The notes beneath the pieces were generated by a model. It was not told the DNA's origin, searched no databases, and saw only the letters and a program-made list of their open reading frames with translations. 64,000 bases of DNA, taken from positions 41,723 through 105,722 of the forward strand of contig FJOG01000035.1 in the NCBI GenBank assembly GCA_900073065.1, written 5' to 3'. This document shows, piece by piece, positions 47,219-58,900 of this stretch (position 1 is its first letter; each line of letters starts with the position of its first letter). A program made the translations under genes and the position numbers. Origin of the DNA: Phialocephala subalpina (Eukaryota > Ascomycota > Leotiomycetes > Helotiales > Mollisiaceae).

Positions 47219-47734
47219 GCCAGCTGGTCTGGACTGTAGTCTCAGTCTCTAATGGTGTAGCATGATGCGTTTTGATCTAGCGCTGCATAGCGAGCGAACT
47301 TTCTATTCTTATAAATACATTAGTTCTATGATTATATATTTTCGGACTATATCATGCCCGAACGTGATATGAAATGTGATGACTAACATGCCGTGAAAAA
47401 AGTAGGTGACGTCTGTTCCTATTTACTCGCCAATAAATCAATTACTGTGTAAATCAGAACAGATCAAGCACTGCTTTGAAGGGCTTTCACCATAGAAGAA
47501 CGCTTGTTCTTGCGTAGATGTGATTATGGCAAGCAAGCGAACCTGCATCGATCTCAAACTCCCAGGCATGTACCAAATGGTCTCAACCAAAAATTTTAAT
47601 GTCCCATGAATCTTGGCACTCCCAGATCAAGTTTCTCAATTCGGACTATCAATTTGCCATGGTATCTATGCGTACAAAGGCGTCAAGGCTTGTCATCTGG
47701 TCATTGCCATCCTTATTTCCCATTTACTCGTGCT
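47219..47734. other. Convergent 3' region
   Basis: About 520 bp between two gene ends, partly AT-rich (ATGATTATATATTTTC). It presumably contains both polyadenylation regions. No gene is seen. Confidence 0.5.
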
Positions 47735-50087
47735 TCAGACCTCAATCAGTGGGGGCGGGGGTGGGGCGGCGCCCTCGTTCTGGTGTGGCCGATTTTCACG
47801 GTTCTCACTATTCTCCATAGCCGCTGTGGTCCCCTCTCCATTCCCAGCACCCGTGTTCTCAGTATTTTCAGCATTCTCGGCATTCTCAGCAGCAGTAGCG
47901 GCCTCAGCTTCTTGAATCAGGCGTTGTCGCTCTGCTTCCGCAGCATTGGCTTCCGCCTCTCTAGCTGCAATATGTCGCTCACCCACACCAGGAACCAAAC
48001 TTGCAAGAAACAACAACAATGCATGCTCCGCCCGTCGGAATTGCGCCATAAGCCAACCTCGATCAGCCTGTCGTCGTTGTTCTAGCAGTCTCGCAGCAAC
48101 CTGGGCAGGATCTGGCTCGGGAGCACGCCTGCGTCGTCCCTCTGGCTCAGCCACGGCATCTGGGGCTGCCGGTGCCGCCGCCGCTGGTTGAGCACCCGGA
48201 ACAATTGGAGCAGGGCCAAGCGGAATCAAATTCTCAAGATGTCTCCTGACCGGTCCCCATACCGTTTCTGCAACACCATTGAAGATGCCAGTATTGAAAA
48301 GAAAGACAAGGAATGCACAACCGCTCACTAACAGCCATCGTGTCCAACTAGTGTTTCCAGAAGTGAAGAACCACACGAAACCGACCAATCGGACAACGAG
48401 CCAGAGCATAGGCCCAATTTGGGCAGCCAGAGCTCCAGCACCAGGATTTACATGAGCATGGCCTCCGGCTACAGGTTCAAGTGGATTACCATTGGGATGA
48501 CGTTGGGCACGTCGTGCAGCGCGGCCTGCAGGTCGATTCCGGAATTCTGGTAGACCAACTGGTGCCCGAATGACTTGGCCTTGAGGTCCCACTGGTGAGT
48601 GCCGTCTGCTTTGACGAGGGGTGTAATATGTCTCCGCGTTGTTCACCAATAGGGCTCGTGGTCCAGATGGAGAAGAAAGTATGTAGACTGTAGGATCACT
48701 AGGAGGAAGAGAGGGTGCAACTCCAGCTTGGACACTGGCATTTTGAGGAGGATTCAGAATCATGGATGCAGAAGGTGAATTGTTTGTCGTGGTAGCAGGA
48801 GTTGGTATTGTGCCTGGAGTTCCTGGCCGAGTAATCCCTGGAGCAGTGGAGCTTGCTGGTGCTGGAATAGGATTTGACGCGCTTCTTTGCATAGTGTTTT
48901 GTGCACCTTGAGTTGCCATAAATCTATCAGCATTACGCAAGATAGTTTGGATATCCAGAGCAGGATTTGCGTGTGGACCTCCATGGACATGATGATGGGG
49001 CTGTTGCAAGGGAAGTGTGGTCGTGGTTTCATTCACAGTGATATGAAATCTCTCGCCATTAGGACCAACGCCTTCACGAGTATAAGTAGTGGTGTGATCT
49101 GGTCGGTGTAGACTTGGCGATGCGCGTCCGGAAGGAGGTTGAGATGAGTGGGAGTGGGGAACATTTGCTCCAGGATCCGAAGCACCGTGACGCCCTTCTG
49201 CCGCTCGCTCTCTCTGTTGCTGGTTTATCAGGTTCTGAAGCGTTTGCTGCATCTGCACATGTGGTGCTTGCTGCATGGCCTGTGGCATTTGGAATAAGCC
49301 TTGAGGATGTGCCATGGGGTTCTGTCCTAGATGAGCTTGCTGGCCGTTGAAGAGAGCAGGTGGAGCACGTCCTTGGGTTCTCGCCTCAAGCATTCCCATC
49401 TCCTGGTGAAGGCGCTGAGTCTCCTGTTGCAATCGCTGCAGCCTCTGAGCCATGACATTATGCAAATGTTGCATCTGCTGTAGAACTCCCGCCTGCTGCA
49501 TCTGCTGAAAGCCAGGAAGAGGCTGTTGAGCTTGCATTCCTGGCATGCCTGGAGCTGGAACGGCAGGGGTGGATTGTGGACGATTGAGGAGCTGTGGATT
49601 GAGGAGTTGCGGTACCGGAGGAAGATGTGGTATCGTTGGAGGCGGGGCACGAGGTCCAGCTACGATAGGCGGTGTAGATGAGGTGGGAAGAGGAGTATCA
49701 GGAGCTGTTTGGCGTAACACTAGGTGCAGGTTCTGAGGTTCTTGAATTGCAAGCTCAAAGAGATACATCGTTAGCCACATCCATTTGATCTGGTTGATTG
49801 TTTCATACTGCTTCCGGCCCAAACACATCCATCATAGTGACCGTCTCATTCGCCAACATGCGGCCACGATATATGATCCGCTGGTGCTCATCGACTGGCT
49901 TAGAGGGTAAAGCATCTCGAATCTTGGCCTTCAATTGCTTGATGGTGGTTGTCACCGGAAGGCGGGGGAAGACCAAAGGGCTAGAAGTCGGAGACACGAC
50001 CTGTAGGGTGAAAGTCGAGGGTTCTGGCTGTTCTTCTTCCTTGGTTGGGACATCAGAGCTCGTGGAAGCTTCTGCTGATCGAGACAT
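47735..50087 (-). CDS. HERP/Usa1-like ubiquitin-like-domain membrane protein
   Basis: Exons 50087-49809 and 49753-47735 join in frame (FGPEA-LAIQEPQNLHLVL) to 765 residues; the 55-bp intron has branch GCTAAC. Residues ~25-93 form a ubiquitin-like domain (TTTIKQLKAKIRDALP, RIIYRGRML). A long Pro/Gln-rich region follows. Residues ~540-585 hold two adjacent hydrophobic segments (LWLVVRLVGFVWFF; LVSGCAFLVFLFNTGIF). The C-terminus is Ala/Glu-rich and charged, probably helical. This layout is that of HERP in animals and Usa1 in yeast, scaffolds of the Hrd1 ubiquitin ligase in ER-associated degradation. The low-complexity middle weakens ortholog assignment, so HERP-like is firmer than Usa1. Confidence 0.82.
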
Positions 50088-50788
50088 GGTTGCTCTAAAT
50101 GTTGTGTTGACCAGGTTTGGGAGAGCTTCTGGACGAAGGAGGAAAGAGGGCTTGATGTAGTCAAGAAGTCATGATAGAGACGAGAGATAACAAATAAATG
50201 AACTCGAGTCCGGCTTGAAGAGGACATAAACGTAAAAAGAAGGTCGGAAGTCTGTCCTCTTACTATTTTGTTTGTACCTGTCGATGATTACACAAGGTGT
50301 TCAATACTATGGTACGACCCCTGCTGGGCGGTGAGCTGGTGCATTGTACGGCGCACCATTTAGATTACTTGTACAGAACACTTTGTTTTTGGGTTTTGAC
50401 CATATTATAACTTCTTAATTAATGCTCTTAGGGAGCTAAGATTTAAGTAAATAAAATAAATATATATTTAATAGAATATTTATAAATTATTATATGTTTA
50501 TATTATAATTTGAATTTTATTAAATTTCTTATTTTATCAAGTTTTTAGAGGTGAAAATGATCGTAAAAGGTTACAAAGTAAAAAACTCCGAAAACTCAAA
50601 AACTAGTATTCTGCACAAGTAATTTGTATGGTGCGCCTTAGCATTGGCAGTATTTCGGCTGGTTATTTAGGTCCGGAGGATCATCGAAAAGCCACCAAAG
50701 TCGTCATATGCAGTGGGATAATCTACAACATCTCCATGGCCTCGAGACTCGACGATACAGCTGATATTCGAAGCAGAATACCTCCAAG
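50088..50788. other. Divergent promoter region containing a MITE
   Basis: About 700 bp between the HERP-like and PSD1 start codons. A 294-bp AT-rich inverted-repeat element (50347-50640) fills nearly half of it. The remainder presumably carries both promoters. Confidence 0.6.
50347..50640. mobile_element. 294-bp MITE with inverted repeats and 6-bp target duplication
   Basis: The ends TACGGCGCACCAT... and ...ATGGTGCGCCTTA are inverted repeats of about 32 bp; I count 27 matching positions. The direct repeat GCATTG lies immediately outside both ends (50341-50346 and 50641-50646). The interior is very AT-rich and non-coding. This is the structure of a non-autonomous DNA transposon. The superfamily is not clear; a TA duplication is an alternative reading of the ends. 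Confidence 0.8.
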
Positions 50789-52561
50789 ATGGCATTGCAG
50801 CCACTAGCAACATATGCAAGGCCGCGTATTGTGCAATCCCAGGCATTGCCACGAGTATTCCTTTCGCGATCACAACCATCGTGCATATGCCGCTGCCACA
50901 ACTCCCGACTCTTCTCTTCATCTGCCAGACTATACCGGCAGAAACCCGAATATAAGGAATCCTTCAGCACAAGATTAAGGAGAGCGTTGGGCGAGACCAA
51001 GATTAAATGGTATCCAATACCAGTCGGCTTGGGCATTGGCTTTCTTGGGCTGGTTCAATTCCTTCGAATCAACGAGCGGGAAAATGCGAGAAGACGTGAG
51101 GAGGAATTGGAGGATGATGGATGTGTGAGGATGGTGGGAGGTGATGGAGAACAAGGGAGCCGACCAAAGAGGAGAGAAAGGATTAGACCTACAGGACCAT
51201 GGTTTGTCTCTTGTCACCTCTCTCATATTGAGTCTAATAAGTGTCAGGCAAGTCCAAGTTATGTCGACATTACCTCTGAAAGCCATGTCAAGGATTTGGG
51301 GAAAGTTCAACGAGCTCGAGATACCCTATTATTTGCGTGTACCTGGTTTCAAGCTGTATTCCTTTATATTCGGTGTTAAGTATGCTGAACAACAGAACAT
51401 ATTATACCATCTCAGCTAAGCATCTTTAGTCTTTCCGAAGTATCAGAGCCTGATCTTCATGTATACCCAAATCTCGCATCTTTCTTCTACCGCACCCTGA
51501 AACCGGGTGCTCGCCCTCTCGATCCCAACCAGAATGCTCTCGTCTCTCCGTCCGACGGCCGTGTTCTTCAGTTTGGTACAATAGAAAGCGGGGAGGTGGA
51601 ACAAGTCAAGGGGATGACGTACAGTCTTGATGCCTTACTTGGTACCAGCTCGCCAGGAACATCGCCAAATCCAGCTGATCCAGCAAGAATATTTGCGTCC
51701 AAGAATGATGCTTCTCAACAGAGCCCTGCCTCAACGAGAGACGGAGACGAAGAGGTCATCAAGCACGATGAGGAGTTTGCCCGGGTCAATGGCATTTCGT
51801 ATACACTTCCAAATCTCTTCTCGGGACCACCCCAAGGACAACGAAGAAAGGCCGCAGATGCATCAACTACACCCAAGGCAGCTTCAGAAGCTGAAGTCCG
51901 AGCAGATCTTGTTTTGGGAGAAAAACCTTGGTATTCCCGACTCACTTCGGAAAACAGGACTGCTTTGTACTACGTTGTCATCTATTTAGCACCTGGCGAC
52001 TACCACCGCTTCCACTCGCCATGTGCTTGGGTAGTAGAGAAGCGAAGACATTTCGCTGGCGAACTATACAGCGTTTCACCATATTTACAACGGACTTTAC
52101 CAGGACTATTCGTTCTCAATGAGAGAGTCGTGCTTTTGGGACGATGGCGATGGGGCTTCTTCTCCTACACTCCCGTCGGTGCAACGAATGTCGGCTCAAT
52201 CAAAATTAACTTCGATCGAGAACTTCGGACAAATTCCTTAACGACTGATACCGCAGCTGATCGAGCAGCTGAGGAAGCCTCCGCACGAGGTGAGCCATAT
52301 AGTGGATTTGCAGAGGCTAGCTATGAAAACGCCAGTCCTATCCTACACGGCCATCCCCTGAAAAGAGGCGAAGAGATGGGAGGATTCCAGCTTGGCAGCA
52401 CGGTCGTACTTGTATTCGAAGCACCGAAGGGCCAGAGACCCAGTCTCGACGAAGGCTGGATGGGCGAAAAAACGAAGAGAAAGGGTGGATGGAACTGGGG
52501 TATCGAAAAGGGACAGAAGGTCAAGATGGGGCAAGCCATTGGATGGGTTGACGAATCGTGA
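50789..52561 (+). CDS. PSD1: Mitochondrial phosphatidylserine decarboxylase
   Basis: Exons 50789-51201, 51248-51379 and 51430-52561 join in frame (GPW-QVQVMS; FIFGV-NLSEVS) to 558 residues. The N-terminus is basic and Ser/Arg-rich (SRLFSSSARLYR), a mitochondrial targeting signal, followed by an inner-membrane segment at about 75-95 (PVGLGIGFLGLVQFL). Conserved PSD motifs are SPSDGRVLQFG, YHRFHSPCAWVV and RHFAGELYSV. LGST at about residue 502 is the self-cleavage site that creates the pyruvoyl cofactor and the small alpha subunit. The enzyme makes phosphatidylethanolamine from phosphatidylserine in mitochondria. A polar insertion at about 245-310 is typical of fungal forms. The catalytic Asp, His and Ser are present. 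Confidence 0.95.
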
Positions 52562-53038
52562 TACTATATATCAAATACAAATTTGTACACAAGGGCCAAG
52601 GTTGTATATCATTGGAATAAATACATGTATGGAAACTGTACTCTGTCAACTTGGAAGCGACATTGTGGTTTGGTCGAAGTTTGGAGGGTTTCTGGGAAAT
52701 AAGCCGCTAAATGGCCCAAGGTCAAACTGTTTTGGTCCGATTGTGTTGAGTGCACTCCATTGTTTGCTTGTTTGTTGTTGAATTGAGTATTGAATCGGAC
52801 GAAAGTGATGACGTCGAGACTAGACCCGCCTGCTAGTGCAGCTCGAGTTACATATCTCAGAGCAGAAATGGAAGGAATGAAGGCATGGTTGTTCGTTCTC
52901 ATTTGATTACTCTTGGTATCGCATTCCAAGCATTCATCTCAAAATGAAGGGGCGTGGTTGAGGACAATCGTCGTGTTCCAGACAGACATCAAAACTCGTG
53001 ACTGCCTTTTCTATATTCTCCGACGAAATCCCATCAAC
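52562..53038. other. Intergenic region
   Basis: About 480 bp between PSD1 and the next plus-strand gene. No features beyond likely 3' and 5' untranslated sequence. Confidence 0.5.
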
Positions 53039-53674
53039 ATGTCGTCCAACCAACCATCCTCAACCTCGTCCTCGACCTACGAATCAGTCCTCGCTTCCCT
53101 ACTCCCGCCAAAATCCCCTCACGTGTTCCTCACCCTCCCAATCTCACCCCACAAACCACTCATCCCCTCCCACCTCATCACCACCCTATCCCTCCACCCC
53201 GTCCTCGAATCTTTCCTCCACATCCTAAATCTCGACCTCTCCAGCGCCCACTTCTTGCTCAGACACATGCAAGCAGCGCCCGCATTCGAAGCTATGTATC
53301 TACATGGGATCTTGCATCGGATTGAGGGCGATGTCGATAATGCGAGGGCTTGGTATAGGGATGTTAAGGAGACTGATGTTTTTAGGGCTGCTTGGGAGGA
53401 AGGGGGGTTGGAGAGGGCGATGGACTTCATGGGGAAAGTTGAGGGGGTGAAGGGGATCGTTAGGGGTGGGAAATTGAATGGTGGTGATGGGGAAGTGGAT
53501 GAGGTGAGGGAGGAGAGCTTGATGGAGTTGAAGGCTGTGTTGGGGTTTTGTGAAATTTTTTTTGGGACAGGCAAAGTGGAGGATGCAAGCGGAGTGTGGG
53601 TTAGCATGAGTGAGAAGAATAAGGATATTGCGGAGAAAATGATTGCTGGTGGGGAGGGATGGAGGAGGTTTTGA
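53039..53674 (+). CDS. Small uncharacterised cytosolic-type protein
   Basis: A 211-residue intronless protein from ATG 53039; an upstream in-frame Met (52913) precedes sequence that looks like leader. A Ser/Thr-rich start is followed by helical segments (HMQAAPAFEAMYLHGILHRI; DVDNARAWYRDV), which look conserved and slightly TPR-like. There is no signal peptide. I do not recognise a family name. The base composition flips within the gene: the first ~250 bp is C-rich and the rest strongly G-rich on the coding strand. It is convergent with the secreted repeat-peptide gene, 83 bp between stops. Confidence 0.65.
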   Translation: MSSNQPSSTSSSTYESVLASLLPPKSPHVFLTLPISPHKPLIPSHLITTLSLHPVLESFLHILNLDLSSAHFLLRHMQAAPAFEAMYLHGILHRIEGDVDNARAWYRDVKETDVFRAAWEEGGLERAMDFMGKVEGVKGIVRGGKLNGGDGEVDEVREESLMELKAVLGFCEIFFGTGKVEDASGVWVSMSEKNKDIAEKMIAGGEGWRRF

Positions 53675-53757
53675 GACAGGTGCTCAATTTCGGGCCTGCT
53701 ATTCTTTGCTGTTGGCCTCTCTCATAGTCCCACACTTCTTATCGATCATCCACGAGC

Positions 53758-54205
53758 TCAGATACAACGTCCATTTATATCCCGCTTGGTGTTTGAGGCA
53801 CATGCATACAACTCGGCCGGCTCACGCTCCTTGATACATCGACCGCTCACGTCCCTCTTAGTGTTCGACGCGCAGGCGTACAACTCAGCAGGCTCTGGTT
53901 CAGGCTCAGCTTCGCGGTCTTTGATACAACGTCCATTGATGTCTCGCTTGGTGTTAGAAGCGCAGGCGTAGAGCTCAGCTGGTTCTGCCTCACGTTCCTT
54001 GATACAGCGACCATTGACGTCTCTCTTGGTATTCGAGGCACAGGCGTAGAGCTCAGCGGGCTCGCGGGTGTTCAGGTCTGGACCAGTCAGCGTTGGTTTG
54101 GGGACAGGATAATCCGAGCAATGTACCCGTGTTTGGAGATGGGATTGCGGCAGCACTGGTCACGGCCGGAAGAGCAGCCAGTGCAGCGAGAGTCTTGAAT
54201 TGCAT
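53758..54205 (-). CDS. Secreted four-repeat peptide precursor with Kex2-type sites
   Basis: Exons 54205-54127 and 54077-53758 join in frame (PSPNT-DLNTRE) to 132 residues; the 49-bp intron has branch GCTGAC. Residues 1-18 are a signal peptide (MQFKTLAALAALPAVTSA). The rest is four tandem repeats (54066-53995, 53994-53917, 53916-53827, 53826-53761), each with ELYACASNTKRD then GRCI: two cysteines in C-x11-C with a KR dibasic site between them. Repeats are joined by K-E/D-R followed by spacers EP, EAEP, EAEPEPEP and EP, which are runs of dipeptides a Ste13-type aminopeptidase could trim. Thirteen residues are invariant in all four copies although almost every codon varies silently. It fits Kex2-processed repeat secretory peptides; the peptide itself is not an alpha-pheromone sequence I know. 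Function unknown; a non-cleaved secreted protein is the alternative. Confidence 0.85.
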
Positions 54206-55112
54206 GTTGTTGGAAGACTTGTTTGATTTTCTCTTCATGTAAAGAGTTGATAGACGCGACATAAGGGCTTCTTCTAAGGACAACATAGTTACTTTATATT
54301 TTCGCCATTTCCATCTTGGTGGAGAATGTCTGATTCAACCTGAGAACTGCATACATGGGCAAGTGTATCAGCTGCCACCTTAGCTGTCAACGCTTTGGCG
54401 ATCCTCTCGGTGACACCCTTCGGGCAGTAATGGAAACATTCATCCTTGGGCCTCGAAGTTGCACAGAGCCTCAAAAGCTTTGCCTTGAGAGACAGGTGTG
54501 ATGCAGAATACTTGCAAGCTTCAACGGTCTGGCATCAAACTAAAGTCGTTATCGCTGCCAGAATGACATATTTACCTAATTGACCAAGTTAGTAAACCAA
54601 GTTCCCACCTTTAACCTGGTCCAGAGTCTTGCGAACTTTATGTATAAGTAATTACCTTAGCCTCTGTCACATCGCCGACCCTCGAATCCTTCGGGTCCAT
54701 TTCTGAGTCTTCAAGACATGTCGTTGGAGCAAGCTTCGTGCCCCGCATACACTGGGTGTCTTTCCATGCCCGCCATCCGTCAGAAATCACACCTACCTAG
54801 TAAGTGGTAGAATATCGCCATCGAGCTGAGGCGTCGGGAAGATAAGATGTCTATCTTAGGCTCCACCGAAGCTATGGAGCGCAATTCGTCTTGCTTTTGA
54901 TCAGATTAGGAAGGTGGGGAGGCTTTGTTATTGCCCCGCAACTCCCCTAGAGCAGCGCAAGCGAACGAAATATTTTCATCAAGCCATCCTTGAGAATACT
55001 CTGTAGCCATGAAAAAAGGGCAGGTCCCTTGAATGCTCCTTTCTAGACCTCCCCTAGCATTCCTGAAAACATCACCCAGTAGGAGGATTGTGAATACTCT
55101 CTCGTACTCGCT
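54206..55112. other. Promoter side of the repeat-peptide gene
   Basis: About 900 bp. In-frame upstream Met codons (to 54286) exist, but the peptide before the signal sequence is polar and unlike a secretory start. A 61-codon minus-strand frame at 54289-54474 shows no domain. No further gene is supported. Confidence 0.45.
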
Positions 55113-55405
55113 ATGGATTTCTCGATATCCAGAATATTAGGCAGAAAGATCTACGGTGAGTTGGAGAATGACGACAATGAAGGCTTTGAGAGTGCTCTAA
55201 TTCCTTCATCCGCCATACCACAACTAGAAAGGACTTTAAGACGAAGCTTTATAGCTTTTGCTGCGCTCAATATCCTCCTGTTGATTCCTTTGGTTGATTC
55301 TATACTATTTCACATTCCAGCGTTATGGAGCGACAGAACATTCACATACGCAACTTCATATTATTGTACGAAACGCTCTCAAGAAATCTTCTTTAGCAGT
55401 TGACA
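55113..55405 (+). CDS. Short single-pass membrane protein or gene remnant
   Basis: A 96-residue frame from ATG 55113: polar acidic N-terminus (GELENDDNEGFES), one transmembrane segment at about residues 48-66 (FIAFAALNILLLIPLVDSI), then a short tail ending at a stop. The type II layout with an acidic head resembles the start of UstYa/DUF3328-type fungal proteins, and the following bases contain further open pieces (APILDKAPLSILERRIE) in other frames. The HxxHC motifs that would prove that family are not seen. It may be a truncated or decayed gene, or a small protein of its own. Confidence 0.35.
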
Positions 55406-55987
55406 AAAGCTAGCTCCTATACTCGACAAAGCTCCTCTCTCAATCCTTGAAAGGAGAATCGAGGCGCATGGTCCAGGAATGAAGCGATCTATGCTGGTAT
55501 TGGAAAGTCGACTTGTAAGTATAGGCTTCGATTCGCTGGTTCGAAGTTTGAAGGAAGTTGAAGTTCTGATGCTCGTTGTCTGTAAAGAGGGTTGATGTAG
55601 GGGGTTCACAGAGTCGTGCTGCTACTGCAAGTCCACGGGACCGGCACCGAAGATGAGGACGTCATGAATGGGAGTGTCTTCGTCTAACATGATGCAACGA
55701 ACGAGAATAGCAGTGCAAAGTTGCAGCAAAGAATGACGTCGTGGAGTACTACTCTATATACTTTGAGATAGAATGAAAAACGGTACCTTGATGGTTATTT
55801 GGCAAGGCCATTCAGCTTTGTAGTGCATTGTCTTGTCCTCAAGGAGAAAAGTGGACCGCGGCTTTCATGACCATCACCTTGATGGTTCGAGTCGGAACTC
55901 TATGCCACTTCACGAATACTAGACGTACCTTGCATGTAATCTGACCAATACGGCCACTTCATTATATCTACATACATTGTCGTGTCA
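55406..55987. other. Intergenic region downstream of the short membrane ORF
   Basis: About 580 bp up to the stop codon of the Vps3-like gene. The first 200 bp may include remains of the short membrane-protein gene in shifted frames. The remainder has no visible feature. Confidence 0.4.
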
Positions 55988-58900
55988 CTATGCCTCAACG
56001 GAAGGACCAGCGGCATCGATTTTCCCAATGAGATCCGCAGAAACTTTTAGGTTCTCTGCACTGCTCAAAGCCTTCGCGACCATTGTCTCGCTCCTTTCCC
56101 GAACAATGCGCCTGAGAGCACTCACGAGAAATCCGGAGACCAGCTCAACAGACCATGTGTCCGGAATCAAGCTCAACACATGACCGACATCGAACCATCC
56201 TCCAAATCTCTCGAGCAGGTTACTCGTCTGCTCCACCCGGTTACTGATATCTTCGATCTTCAGAAATTCCGATAGTAAGAATCCAAAAAGTTTGGCCTGT
56301 TGCTCTCGTGTAGGGAGGCTTTCTCTTGCTACGGTGCCGGATATGGGGTGGTAGATGCTAGAGCCACCAAGGAGACAGTAGTTGATGGCGGTATCATAGT
56401 CTCCTAATCCGTGAGTCAACAATCGAAGAGCCTCCTCGTGATGAGATTGTCTTCCATCAAGAATGATGACCTCAGGGACGAGCTCTTTAGTGTATGGCGC
56501 AATTCTCTGAAGAATAGCAGCTACATCATACTGCGATGCAGAGCCTTGACTGCCACCAAGAAGCTGAAGAAGTCTGAGCCGACTGTGCCACCATTCTTCC
56601 TCTAACGCATTGTCCGTGATGAACTGCCGGTATGTAGGTTTTGGGGGTCGTAGAGCTCGATACGACTCATATGTTTGTGCCAAGATTGACCTGGCTTCTT
56701 TTGATTCTTCCAGCTTGTCCGTGACAATGTCGAGATAGTATGCTATCAGCTCATTAATGTACTCCGCGTGGTTTTTGTTGAAGACAAGATACTCGAGGTA
56801 GTCTTTGACTGCACTTGGCGCACCAGTTCGAAGTATTTCGACCACCTGAGTTGGCTCGAATTTGACGAGGCTTCTGTCCTCCGCGAAAACCTGCACCCCA
56901 AGCTTCGGGTTGCGGGCAGCCAGCCAAACACCATACTCTTGCACTAGAGTGGCATTTCGAATTTTTGCGAGGTATTCTCGAACTCGCTGTTCTCCGTCAC
57001 GTAATTCTCCGCCTTCGTCGAGTTCGCCTTCCACGATTCTGCGCCAACTTGCGAGGACTTCTCCGGCCATCTTACGGCTTTGGTAGAGTCGACTTAGAAC
57101 ATAAAGACGATTATAAGACTCAAGAAGCGAAATTGCTCTTTCGAAACAATCCACCCCATTGTCAACTAGATCATAAAGCTCCACCCTCACCGACCTTCCT
57201 CTTGGAACGCCGGCCGGGGTTGATCTGTCCAGTTGAAGAAGGACAATGAGGAGTGCTGCATCGACGCTTCTGAACACTTCTTTCTCATTAGCTATGCTGC
57301 CAAAGCCCTTCTTCTTTCTCCAAGCAGCCAGGAATCGTCTGAGAAAATGCAAAAGATGATCAGATATCACACTGTCCTGCTGAGGACCAGCCTTTCCAGT
57401 CGAGCTGTTCGTGATGAAGCTATCTGCCACACCCTTGACGCCACCATGCACCCAGATGCCATTTCTACCTTCAATAATCTCGTTTCTGAGATACGGCAAG
57501 ATAGCAAGAATGACACGGGGATCAAGTCCACCTTCTAGAAGAGCATCTTCTGCTATCCGGTACTCTGGCTCCGACGGAGGGTCTGCAAGTACATCTAGCC
57601 CACTCATAAAGAGTAGTAAACCTGCTCGCTGCCTTATGTATCCGAGACTCAAAAATTCGGTCTCTGTCTTCGCTTCTCGACCTCGTAGACTATTTATCAA
57701 CTCAACGAGCTTCTTCCTGTCAAGTGACGGATATGTTTTGTCATCTTGGATCTTGCTCTCTGCCATGTCTGATATACTGGCGTCTAGTCTCAACGCCATA
57801 GGATTCCGTACTGCCCACCAGATATCTTTTCCAGACCAAGCTACAACACGAGTTCTAGCGTGACCTAGTCTCTGAGCAAACTGTAGCTCTTCTTCGTTTC
57901 GATGTTCCTCCCATCCCTCCGGCAGTGACTCGCCACTTTCGAAGAGCTGTCGCTCGCCTGAGACACGTTCCAAAGACATTGCAGTCCTAGAATCCACGCT
58001 GTGAAGGGACAGAATTGAGTCGTCCATAGATCTCGTTGCAAAAGGCTGGAAACGCTTCAAACGTAGTTTGTCCACCACATCATCAAAGAAGATATCTCCA
58101 ACATCGACTACGGATCGTAGCCCTATCCTGGAAGTCTTTTCTTGGGCACCTGGCGTTTTCAACCAATATTTCTCCATCTCACCCTCACCAGGATCTAAAT
58201 CCCATCGCTGAATTTCGATACCATGACATGCACCTTCATCACAATCTCTCGTCATAGACGCAAGGATGAATCCCTCTTCTTCATCCTCGATGTTTAATGG
58301 GGTTGGATCAATTCCTAATCCTCGGCCGTCTGCAACGACTTGCTCTGGATACCTGTCGAATTCCAATGTAGACCTTGTCACATCGCCTTCAAGATTCACG
58401 AACATGCCTACACCTGGATCATTGGGTCCAGTTCCTGTAACCAAGAGAAATTCCTGGGGAGACGGGGAGACTACATGAGGCTTAAGATATACTGGTTCTG
58501 GAGCTGGAGGAGGCGGGGGCATCTGCTCGGTGGTTGTAGCTTCACCTGGTGGTGGTGGTAATGGCTTGTCTCCCGCGGGGCTTGGCTCCCGAGGTATTGG
58601 CCCCCTCGGGCTTACAGCAGGCGCAGGTGAGGCTTCTCGAAAGAGTCCGTCTGGTGTTTCTCTACCAGAATGGTCTCCGCTTGGACCACGACCATGTCTT
58701 CCGTATTGGGCACTTATCATTGCACCAAGACTAGTGCTTCTTGAATGCCCACGATCATCTTGTAGCCCAGAGGAATATCCTTGAGCTGAGGATGTGCTTC
58801 TGGAAATTCCACCACTGGCATTGCCTGATATATCCTCGACATGGCCACCAATGCTTCCGGACTGTGAATTGTCCAAGGAAGAAATAGGGAATAGTGGGAT

